Positions 44,178 through 54,169 of a stretch of DNA of 64,000 bases are shown here, in pieces. Position 1 is the stretch's first letter; each line of letters starts with the position of its first letter. The stretch lies in contig CM055874.1 of the NCBI GenBank assembly GCA_029582165.1, positions 26,744,883 to 26,808,882 of the forward strand. Reading direction: 5' to 3'. The translations under genes were made by a program, and so were the position numbers. Origin of the DNA: Portulaca oleracea (lineage: Eukaryota > Streptophyta > Magnoliopsida > Caryophyllales > Portulacaceae). The notes under the pieces are model-generated. The model searched no databases and had not been told where the DNA came from. It worked only from the letters and a program-made list of their open reading frames with translations.

Positions 44178-47049
44178 AAAAGCTTGTGTCTTTATTGATT
44201 GTTATGCAATGTGGAAGTAATGTTGTATTTAGAAGAGAATGACATGAATTTTGATGAGTTGGATGTTTGAACATATTAAACCTCTATTTGGGAGCGTGGA
44301 GTTGGATTGTACTGTCTTTAAGGAGTAGAATAAGTGTTTGAGATAGGGACTTTCAATCTTGGTTGTTAATGTGCAAATATGGGAGGAGTATGACTGTTTA
44401 AATTTGCCATTTCAGGTTTTTCAACACATTGTCATTGGTGGTAGTTCTTGTTGAGATTTCACCTTAGACTAATATTTACTTTGTTGTAATCTTCACCTCA
44501 CCTCTCATAGTCAATCACTAGTATTTTGTGGTGTCATTATGCATAATTTCTCAAGCTACTTGTTGAATTTATTCAGTAAACCACATTTCTTACTTGAGGA
44601 TGTCATGATAATTGAGTTTATTTTTGATACTAGTTCTTTGTCTAGGATGAGTAAGTTCAATCAAAAATGATATTTTTGTTGCTTTGGTGAGTGAAATTTT
44701 ATGACATTGACTGAAATAAGCTTAAGGTGTTGAAATTTGGGTTTAAATTTGGGTTATATGTGGATTGTTGAACGAATTTGACTACTCTGCTTAACTTTTG
44801 TGCTTGCTTGATCTTGATTTGGTACCCTCTAAGTATCAAACAAGCATGGGGGTGTCTAAGTACGTATGATTATTATGCTCACATTCGATTGATGTTTAGA
44901 TGGTAAGAACGAAGAACCCAAGTTTCACGGCCGGTGACCCCGATGATGATGGACCCGGTGGGAGCCGAAAAAGGAAAGCTACAGCTGCGGAGAAGGGAAA
45001 ACAAAACGCTACCCTGTCTCGGGATTCTATGAGCTCCAACCCTTTCAATTTCGAAGGGGATGTCAAAGTGAGGTATGATTCTCTTTCTAAAAGAACCTTA
45101 TTCAGGCCGTGATTGACCGAACCTTACCTTCGCCACCTCCAAATCAAACCGCCCCATCCCGATCGAGCGAGGATGACTGATCTTTTGCTCCGCTCATACC
45201 CTCTTCACCATTGACTTCTGCATTGAGGACAATGCAGTGTTTAAGCATGGGGGGGGGGGGGGTTATATCTCAATTTCTGAATATTTCTTCTTTACTTTTC
45301 GGATTTTTCTTTATTTTCGTCTTTCTTTTTCTTGTTTCATGCTTATTTTTTCAGTTATTAGGTGATTTTCTTGTTTTTAGTTTGTTTCTAGTTTGATTTT
45401 TCTTACTTTTAGTGTGTTTTTTTAATTGTTTTTAGTTTTCTTTTCCTAGTTTCTTTCTAGTTTTAGGATTGCATTCACCTAGATTGCATTAGTTAGAGCA
45501 TGTAGATTTTTCCTTTATTTCTTTTCTTAGTTTGTTTCTTTTTCTTTCTTTTGCATTCACTTATTCAAAAATCCAAAAAAAAATCAGAAAAATTAGTAAA
45601 AGGCCAAAAAAAATTAGAAAAGACAAAAAAAAAAGATATAGGATAGGACTAGGATTAAAACCGGAAATACCTTCGGTAATGATTTGTAAACCTTTCTTAC
45701 TTTCAGTTTAGCTTGCTTCGCTTAGAAAAGTCTGGATGAGATCACAAAAGTTTTTGAAACATTTTCCTTCAAATCTTCTGATTTTGAGACAAGTTATGAA
45801 AGTTGCATTTGACTGCTTTGACTATTTTAGAAAGTATAAATATGCGTGCCGCAAATCTTTGGGCTAAGTTTAGTTGATTAAGCCCCATCCCGTAAGTCTA
45901 CATTACCAAATTTACGAATGGATCACTTTTATCAATTCATGATTCCCTGAGTGACTCCACCATTAGTTGCATCTCTAGAACTTGTTTTGCATCTTGCTTG
46001 AGACTACATATTTGCATTGCACGCTGTGACAAAGTGATTAAGGCATTCATTTTATTTTGATAAACTACAAAGCCAAATAGCATACCTTACATTATATTTA
46101 CCGTTCTTTTTGCCTCGCCTAGCCTTTGTTTACCCTTATTTCATGATTGAACCCTGACAATACAAGCCTTGGCCTTTGATATTCAGTATCCCTTTGCCTT
46201 GCTTGGTTAAATGAGAGTATGTCATTGTTTTGGAAGGAACAGTTGGTTCAGTGTGTTTGTGAACAAAAATATGAAGTTTGGGAGAAATTGTGCTTATTGT
46301 TTCGAGTTGGGAGAATCTGAAAGTCCCACCTTTTGAATAATTGGTGTTTGGTTATGTTGTTCATATATTTTCTTCTCCCCAATCACCCACCAAAAAAAAA
46401 AGAGAAGTAAAAAAAAGGAGAAAAAGAGTTCCAAAAAAAAAAGGTGATTAGGGAGATTCAATTTAAAGTTCTGAAAACTTTAACCTGGTTGTACTCAGTT
46501 GAGATGTTTCATATTGTTGAGGCTAAAAGGTGAAATTCCTTGCATACATTAAGCAAGAAAGAGAGTTTAAAGTGTTATACTCATTGAAAATCAATCCAAG
46601 CATGGTTCTTAGCTCTTCTTTCCCAAATTTTACCGTTCCTTACCCCTAACCTAAACCCCGTTACAACCCTATAAAGTCCTTTTGATTGTCACTTGTGCAT
46701 TGCATACCAGTATTGGAGAGCGAGGTTCTTACCAAGCTTATGGAACTTTGTTTCTATTGGTCTGAGTATGAGAAGAACCCACATACATATTAAAATTTGA
46801 GTGATTGAGTGTTTTTTCTTTCCTATGTGAGGTTTGCTCTTTTTGACTGACTTACGTCCATAACTAACCGCGCATATTTGCATTATTCTTAAGACTGTTG
46901 GCGGATTTATGCTTCTGAAGTACTTGTTCTCTCCTCTTTGGTTTCGAAAATTTCTTCCTTTCTCTTTTGAACTGAGTTTTGATCTTGTCCAGACTGATCT
47001 TTGTGCTTGCTTGTTGAATTGATGTGTTAGAATGGTTAGCCGGAGGGGG
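44178..47049 (+). other. 3' internal region of element C
   Basis: A 70-codon frame at 44900-45112 (MVRTKNPSFTAGDPDDDGPG, basic KRKATAAEKGK) is of unknown function and could be a relic of a second ORF. At 45223 ATTGAGGACAATGCAGTG is followed by a G12 tract, a motif I know from the 3' part of Athila-type elements and a possible central polypurine tract. The rest is T-rich untranslated sequence with A-runs near 45590 and 46390. A candidate true polypurine tract CGGAGGGGG (47041-47049) abuts the 3' LTR. Confidence 0.5.
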
Positions 47050-48559
47050 TGTTAAGATTTTGTTTTTGTAATCCTATCGCAAACTCTTTCCGATTCTTTT
47101 TCTTCTTAGGTTCTGTTTTTCCTGTTTCAGCCCTAATCCTCCTGTTTCCAATTCTGACTTGCTTTTTATATCACTTTTATCAATTCATTTTTATATAGAG
47201 TTTTTAGGGCTCAAATCTTGTCAGTTCCATGCTTTTTATATCCGAAATCCCGTATTTTTATGTCAATTTCTGTGATTTATGCTCTTGTTCGCGAGATTGG
47301 TGTGTTTTGCAGGAATTAAGGAAATTATATCAAAAAGCATGAAAAGTTGAAGGAAAATTGGGAAAAATCAAAGGAAATAAAAAAAAAAGAAGTTGCAAAG
47401 AAGAAGAAGAGGAAAGGAGAAACGACCCAATTTGCTACTACCAAACCACTGAGACGGAAGACAAGGCGGCAATACATACAAAACACAGCCAGCGCCTTGT
47501 CCAGAAGCTTTAGAGGCCGAACAATGCCAAAACGCAGCTGGCGTTTTTGAGGCACAGCCAGCGCCAAGACACGGAAGATTCTCACCTTTTTGACAAAACG
47601 CAGCCATGCCCTAGCCCAACCCTATAAAAGGAAACTCCGCCGTTCAGTTTAGGGTATCTAGAAATTATTCTATTTTCTTCGACACGCCGTTTAGTATAGG
47701 TTTTCTCTGTAATTCCTCCATTCGGGGAGCCGTTTTAGTAGGTTAGGAACAAAAGAGGAGGAGAAGGAGATCGAATCGAGTGACACGAGGAGATCGAATT
47801 CGACAACTCGGATGTTTGGTTTATTCTCTATTTTTGTTATGTTTTGTTATTCAATTTTTATTATCGCTTTCTTAGTTTTCAGTAATATGAGTAGCTGATT
47901 TCCTTTGTTTGGGGGATAAACTCGATATCTATTGATTGAATTTGAATACAGTCTTGGTGTTAGGTTATTTTTTTATTCGTTTAATCTGCGTGTAATGTAT
48001 GTCATGGTAATTTGGCAATAGAACGACAGTTTGAGTCTTTACCTGGTTTTAGATTCTCGACAACAGAACGACAGTTTGAGTCTTGAATTGGAATGCGTAG
48101 ATTGAATAGGTTTAGAAAATAGTTAGGCATAATGATTCTTGCCTAGGGTCAACTTATAATCAATTCTTTATCTTTGATTGGATTAAATAGTTAGAAATAA
48201 TGTTTAGTTTAATCACTGTAACTCACCTAGGATCGAAAGATCGAAGTGATAAGGCCTAGAAAGATTATAGACCCCGAATTATCTTGTTACCTGCACCAAG
48301 ATTGTTGATAATTTGATTGATTGACCGGAGTGGACTCCCCTGAACGCTTTTAATTAATTAGTTAAATCCTTTAATTACCTGATTTCTTAGTTAATTATCT
48401 GAACCGTTACCACAGCCTTTTGATCGACCTAGCATCCTTTGTAGTGAACTAGTTTAGTGCGTAGTTGAACACAAGTTCCTGAGAGAGAACCATATTTTTA
48501 TTACTACACAGACCCGTACACTTGCGGTACACAGACACCTATTAGTTTTAGGCATGTGA
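47050..48559 (+). repeat. 3' LTR of element C
   Basis: TGTTAAG directly after GGAGGGGG is the best start. The first ~127 bp have no counterpart in the 5' LTR; from about 47177 the two align to the end (GGCATGTGA, where the 5' copy has GGTCTGTCA). One AAACGC...GCGTTT palindrome unit is lost near 47605 relative to the 5' copy. Confidence 0.65.
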
Positions 48560-49700
48560 GACATTTTACTGGGGAAGTTTGACTTTAGCTCTCTCACACT
48601 TGGTAGTAAATTTTGACACATGCATTGTAGTGCACATATTCTCAATTTGATTATTAGAGATTGGTTGGATGTGATTGGAAATGGAGTTGAGAGAATTCGT
48701 GATTGTGTAGCTTTTTGGGTATCAAGTCCAAAAATATTTGAAAAGTTTGAGGATTTAGCTCGATTTTTGAAAATAAGCTCCACTAAAAAGACACATCTTG
48801 ATTGTAAGACTAGGTGGTACTCCACATATTTAATGCTTGAGTATTCTTTACCTTATAGAGCTAATTTTGAAAGACTAAAGTGAGTGAATGCCTAGCTCAA
48901 TTTTACTTTGCCTACAGATGAAGATTAGAAATTTGTTGAACTTATGTATGAAAAGTTGAGGATATTTTATGAGGACACATTGTTATTTTTTGGGAGAAAT
49001 TTTCCAACATCTCACTTCTTGTTTAGACTCATTTGTATTATTAAGTTAAACATTCAAAGCTGGATGCACTCTGAAATTGGGATTGTTCGCGAGATGACAT
49101 TTAAAATGGATGAAAAGTTTGACAAATATTAGGGTGAAATGAATGAATTGATGGCCATTGCTTCGATTTTGGACCCTAGGAACAAAATGGAATGTGTCGA
49201 CTTTTATTTCGATGTGATTTATAAGGAGAGTGCTAGTATGGAAATTGAAAGAGTGTCTTCTTTGCTGTATAATCTATTAGTAGAATATATCGAGAACAAA
49301 GGTATGTACTAGCCCCGAGGTTGAAAATACAAGTTTTTGTGGTGGTGAAGGTGAGACTTCCATGTCCCAAAAACAACCTCTTGAAGTAGGTGTGATAAAT
49401 GATATGTATGCAGAGCACATGAAAAGAAAGAAAAGGAAGACAAATTTGAGAGCGAAGTTGGATAGCTACTTAACAGCAGGACGTGTGGGCTGATAATAGT
49501 GGGTTTGATATTTTAAATTATTGAAAAAATGAAACTAGATATCCAACTTTGATGTTGATTGCTAGAGATATACAAGCGACTCCGGTTTCTACTGTGGAAT
49601 CTGAGAGTGCATTTAGTATGGGTGGTTGTGTTATTAGTCCCCATTGCTAAGGTTGCACGAGAAAGCTGTGGAGGCTTTGATGTGCTTACATAGTTAGATG
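48560..49700 (+). pseudogene. hAT transposase, C-terminal half
   Basis: After the right target copy the transposase resumes as SLTLGSKF, then HMHCSAHILNLIIRDWLDVI, the conserved CAHILNL block of hAT proteins. KTRWYSTYLMLEYSLPYRAN and, near 49550, the dimerisation domain YPTLMLIARDIQATPVSTVE with SESAFS follow. After SESAFSMGGCVISPH a frameshift leads to LHEKAVEALMCLHS. Stops at about 48882, 48926, 49129 and others make it a relic. Together with 18747-19882 it covers all regions expected of an Ac-type transposase. Confidence 0.8.
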
Positions 49701-50855
49701 ATCGGAAGAACTAAAGGTAATATTTGTTTACTTCACTTCTATTCAATTTAAAAATAAGTTTTTATGAAAGGTAAGAAGGTGGATCATGTAAAATTATATG
49801 TAGTCCAAGGTTGTTAAAATCGGGATCCTAATTCAGAATCATGAGGTAGTTAGGATCGGAATTAACCCACGTAGGATCCGATATCAGAATGTAGATAGTA
49901 GAATTGCGTCGAGGATTTTGAATCATAAAATCGTAGGATCGTAGTTCATGATCGGGATTTTAATAACTATGATGTAGTCTCTTCCTTGGAGAATGCTTTA
50001 TCCGATGGCGTCCATCTTCGATGATTGTGACTTCAAGGGTGGAACAGGTGAAGTTATTGATTCGATAATCTTTCTTGTTCTATAGTTTGTATGCTAGTTT
50101 CTTTCAAATACATACTTGATTATACTATGAAATCATAATTAATTTTGTTATATTTTATGTAGGATTTGGAGTATGATCTTGGAATGAAATGATAGAACAT
50201 TGAAAGGATTCTTGCCATTCGAAGTGAAGAATGTTTGTATGCTTAGTTTTTATTTATTCAACTTGCATTGGTGGACTTTGAAATGATCTAAGAACAATTT
50301 TAGTTTACTTGTTGTATGTTTAAGGCCAAACTTTTGAGGCCTTACCTAAAATTTGTGTGATTGTGTTTGGTAAAAACAATTTAAAACACAACATGTCATC
50401 TTCTTCACCTTATTCTGATGCTACAAAGTGTGAAACAATATTATGAGTGCAACAGGTTCTTGCTGCTGCAAATAGTAGTTTCTTGTTGCCCCGAATACAA
50501 CCTATAATAGCCTCGAAAAAGTAGCCTCTAACTGCCTCGAAACATCACCCTTTTGCACCCTTGAAACAACAGCTTCTTGTTGCCCCAAACAGCCCCTAAA
50601 ATAGTAGTTTAAATACCCGAATATGACCCCTTAATTTGTGCATATGGGTATAAAATGGGTGGTATAATTTAATCTTTATTTATACCTGAACCATACTTGT
50701 TGTACCCATATACCCGATAGGGTATGGGTAAGGGTACTAATACTTAGTACCCGCTAAATATGGGTAAGAGTAAGAGTAATGATTTCGAAAATGGGTAAAG
50801 GTAAGGGTAAGAGTACGACTCTACGCACCTCGAACTCATCCCATCACCATTCCTG
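49701..50855. other. 3' untranslated and subterminal region of the hAT element
   Basis: No gene. From 50640 onward GGGTAAGGGTA and ACCCATA words dominate, mirroring the left subterminal zone. Confidence 0.5.
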
Positions 50856-50863
50856 ATGACCGT

Positions 50864-51205
50864 GATTTGCCTCTGAACCTCAAGCCTTCTTACTTTGTCC
50901 CTTTTCTAAACCTCCCAAATTTGAAAAATGAGCCCAAGTCCTTATTTGTGTGGATGATGAGCTAAACCTTCTAGAAGGGTTCCTGGCTGATCGATAGGAT
51001 GGCGAAAAACACCATGGAAGTTCCAGAAGCAAACGAAAATTGAATTTCCAAGTTACCAATGGATGATTGGATGCTACCCTTTTAACTCGGTTGAGAAGAG
51101 TAGAGAAGGGATCTCGAACTACTTCAGAAAGTTACACTAGAAAGTGAACAAAGATACACATTCAAGAAAGATACACCAAAAGATCCAAAAATAAATCTCA
51201 TTAAC
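50864..51205. other. Spacer between the hAT tower and copia element D
   Basis: No gene or repeat end recognised. May continue the GC-rich repeat interrupted at 17743. Confidence 0.4.
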
Positions 51206-51903
51206 TGTTGGAATTATTTCATGAGTACAAAAAGATTATATAGCATGAGAAATCATGTGGTACAAGTTTATGGATCATATATAAGACAAACATTAAGAAT
51301 ATGATCAACACGAGTGATCTTGAGATCAACACGGGTCGTGCTAGTCTCCAGAAAGGCATAAAAAATAGTTTTGGGCTCAATACGGGTCGTGTTGAGGCAA
51401 TACGGACCGTGGTACGATCAACACGAACCGTGTTGAATGCCAGAATGTGTTTTTAATGCTAATGGCTATATAATCTTATGGATTAAGTAAATAATATCGT
51501 TCTTAATTTCGATATTATGTTCCAACAGCTATATTGTTATGATTATTTGACTAGGTCAAGGTCATGATTCTCCATTAAAAGTCCTTAATTATCCTTTGAC
51601 CAAAGGGTGTGATTAGGGGTTGGAATTCTCCTATAAATAGAGGACATTCCTAGCCATTTGAGATAATTACAATCATCTTCTTCATTCTATAATCACATCT
51701 TCATTATTGTCTAGATTGTAGCTATACTTGAGTGAATCAAGTGAGAAACCTTTGTCTTGAGTTGCGATCAAAGCTAAGTTTTATCCCTTTGAACATTTAC
51801 GGTATAGTAAATAGTTCTTAAGGAAAGTGATCCCATGACTCTTAGCAATATCCTAAGCGAGTCTCCATTGTTTTCTATACCTTCTAAGCATTTTCCTCGA
51901 ACA
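51206..51903 (+). repeat. 5' LTR of element D
   Basis: Starts TGTTGGAATTATTTC and ends CCTCGAACA. A TATA block TATAAATAGAGG is at about 51640. Contains AACACGG palindromes, some with C-to-T changes. The sequence AAATAGTTCTTAAG at 51809-51822 is complementary to the bases just after the LTR. Confidence 0.9.
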
Positions 51904-51905
51904 AT

Positions 51906-51919
51906 CTTAAGAACTATTT
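51906..51919 (+). promoter_or_regulatory. LTR-complementary site at the primer position of element D
   Basis: CTTAAGAACTATTT begins three bases after the LTR, where a primer site is expected, and is the exact reverse complement of 51809-51822 inside the LTR. No TGGTATCAGAGC-type site is present. An alternative primer site is TGGTGATGGCC just downstream (51919 on), which overlaps the gag start. Confidence 0.45.
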
Positions 51920-51923
51920 GGTG

Positions 51924-54169
51924 ATGGCCTCGATTCGTGATATGTCTAGCAATTTCCAAAAGTTAGAACGCTTTGAAGGAGTGGATTTTCGGCATTAGCA
52001 AAGCAAGATGCATTTCTTGCTAACTACTCTCAATGTGGCCTACGTGCTTAACATTGAGATTTCTCCCAAGGTGTCTCAAGAACCTTCAACCGAGAAGGTA
52101 CAAGCATCATCATCCACCGAGGAGCCTTCCAAGGATGCAACCGAGAAGACTTCCATAAGTGAAGACAAAGGAAAGGAACAAGGAAAACCTATGGAAGATG
52201 TGGAGGCTACCCGACAAAGGCTAAAGATGGAGAATGACGACTACATTTGTAGAGGATGTGATAACTGCGTTTCATGACTATGTTTTTGGGGGTTTTCAAT
52301 AGTGAATTAGGGATAATTTTGTGTGTGAACCTTAATTTTTATTCCAATTTCCCTACTACACTTGGTGTTGTTTTTTATGTGAATTTGTAGGTTTGAGGCC
52401 AAAACACCAACTTTCTCTCAATTTCAGGCAAGAGTGAATATACCACGGACCTCTACATGTCAAACCCAAACCGTGGTACAAATTTGGGACAGAAAGGAGC
52501 AAGGAATAGCCAGGCAGCAGCAACCTTGGGCAGCCCGTACGGACTGTACGGACCGAGGCGAACTGCCTATGCAGGTCGGTTATTTTTGTGAGTAGAAAAG
52601 GGAGGAAGCGACGGTTTTTCGAGATTCATTCATTATCTATCAGTTTTCCTTCGTTCTTTGGCCGTCAAGAAGAGAAAAGAGAGCCCTAATACTTCCATTC
52701 TACTCCTCTTCCCTACCATCAAGATTCAAGACCGAATCGATTCAAGAGAAACCAAGATCAAGATTCGCAAATGAAAGGAGCGACGTTCGCGGAGAAGGTT
52801 CTACCCCGGGATCGAAAGGTTCTACGGGTTGTATTCTTCGCAATTCTATTCTTTCTTTTTGATTTCCTTCTTAGTTTTGAGATTCGATTATGATGTTTGG
52901 AACTTGTTTTGTGTTTTCATTGAATATGAGCGAGTAGATTTCTTGAATTCTAGGGTTTTGCAACCCAAAACAATGTAGTTTGATTGTTTGTTATTAGTTT
53001 GTGCATGAATTCTTGATTAGAATCAATAGAAGGTTGTGTTTTCCATTTTTATGAGTATTCTTAAGGCCTTGAATATTTGTAAGTTTGAGATTAACCTGGG
53101 AAGTACTGAAAGGTGAATTAGGGTAATCTGACTACCAACCTATCTACCTAGGCTTATGAAAGTTGAAAAAGGAGTAGTAAACTAGGGCATCATTAGATAA
53201 CCTGACTTTTAAGACCTTCAATTCTGTTTAACCTAAAAGGCAGACGAAAGTTGTTGATTAGGTTTTTTAGAATAATTCTATTTAGCATCGAAAGGGCGAT
53301 AGAATTAAGAGGTTATCGATTCTTGATTCATTCTTGAATGTATGATTGTGCAGGCTAGGTTTTAGTAATCGAACTCGTTGTTAGGTTAGCATCTCCCTAG
53401 AAGTCTTTCTCTCTTGATATAATTTTTGATTGATTTTCTTTTTCCTGCTTTATTAGTTTTAATTATTTTTTTAAAGTCTTCCAAAACCAAAACCTGATTA
53501 GCTTAGCAATCGAGATAGAGATTAGTTTTCTGTGCTGCTAATTGAGTCCCTGTGGGATCGACCTTGACGTGCTACTACGTACACCGTGCGCTTGCGGCCC
53601 TGTCAGGATGCATTCTCAATGGGATGAGCGACACTCTCGTCGATGTCTATCAACATGTGGAGACGACCAAGAAACTTTGGGAGATGCTTGAGGCTAAGTA
53701 CATGTCGGAAGATGCGTCAAGTAAGAATTTTCTTGTTAGTCAATTCATGAAGTTTAAGATGGATGATAATAGGAAAATTCTAGATCAATTTCATGAGATT
53801 CAATATATTTTGAGTAACTTCAAGCAACACAATTTAAACATGGATGAATATATAATCGTATCTTCCATTATTGACAAATTACCTTCTTCTTGGAATGAGA
53901 CTAAAAGGACGCTCATGCACCAGAAAGAGGCTATGTCTCTTGAGGGTTTGGCGAATCATCTTCGGATTGAAGAAGAGTTACGCCTTCAAAATGGTATCAA
54001 AAAGCAATCTAAGGTCCATATGGTGTAAGAGAATAAGGGAAACAAGAACAAGAATAAGAGCCACAACAAAACTAGCAGGGGAGATCAAAAGCCTAAGTAA
54101 GTTTGTTGGGAATGTGGCAATCCAGGGCACACAAAGAGAGAGTGTTACCAATGGAAATAGAAGCATGGT
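51924..54169 (+). pseudogene. gag of element D, split by a solo LTR
   Basis: MASIRDMSSNFQKLERFEGV, then a stop (TAG) where the family has Trp, then MHFLLTTLNVAYVLN and a charged Ser/Glu linker to NDDYICRG at 52258. After the solo LTR the frame resumes at 53606 as ILNGMSDTLVDVYQ and continues to 54028 (LRLQNGIKKQSKVHMV). A stop and a zinc knuckle CWECGNPGHTKREC at about 54108 follow. Excision of the insert restores CRG-[HC]-ILNGMSD, the conserved copia gag core. Confidence 0.85.
52259..53605 (+). mobile_element. Athila/Tat-like solo LTR in gag of element D
   Basis: 1347 bp, TGATAACTGCG to GGCCCTGTCA, with a perfect 5-bp duplication GGATG (52254-52258, 53606-53610). The end block GTCCCTG...CACCGTGCGCTTGCGG followed by CTGTCA resembles the LTR end of element C, so the same superfamily is inferred; the bodies are otherwise different. 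No internal coding region. It contains GTACGGACTGTACGGACC words near 52534. Confidence 0.85.

Larger units (their letters stand above)
19883..48559 (+). mobile_element. Athila/Tat-like LTR element C, probably non-autonomous
   Basis: Two LTRs of the same sequence in direct orientation, flanked by a perfect 5-bp duplication GACAT (19878-19882, 48560-48564) that splits the hAT transposase. The primer site resembles that of Athila/Tat elements, and the 3' part has the motif of a gag-type ORF followed by a long untranslated region. No protease, RT, RNase H or integrase was seen. With inner insertions removed it would be about 8.0 kb. Its LTRs differ more than those of A and B, which agrees with its outer, older position. 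Confidence 0.85.
17752..50855 (+). mobile_element. Ac-like hAT transposon, outer shell of the nested tower
   Basis: Left end TAGGGATGACAAT and right end (read inward) CAGGAATGGTGAT are imperfect inverted repeats. The flanking 8-mers ACGACCTT (17744-17751) and ATGACCGT (50856-50863) agree at 6 of 8 positions, as an aged hAT target duplication would. Both subterminal zones are full of GGGTACGGGTACCC-like words (17780-17880, 50640-50820). A transposase relic lies inside. Without the inserted Athila-like element it would be about 4.4 kb, a normal size for an autonomous Ac-like element. Confidence 0.7.

Noticed and set aside
43987..44274. 95-codon minus-strand frame in the 5' LTR of element A
   Set aside because: It uses a different register from the polyprotein tail and crosses the LTR border into element C; it is a shadow.
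44900..45112. Host gene start MVRTKNPSF
   Set aside because: It lies within element C between its insertions and its 3' LTR, so it is listed as part of the element, not a host gene.
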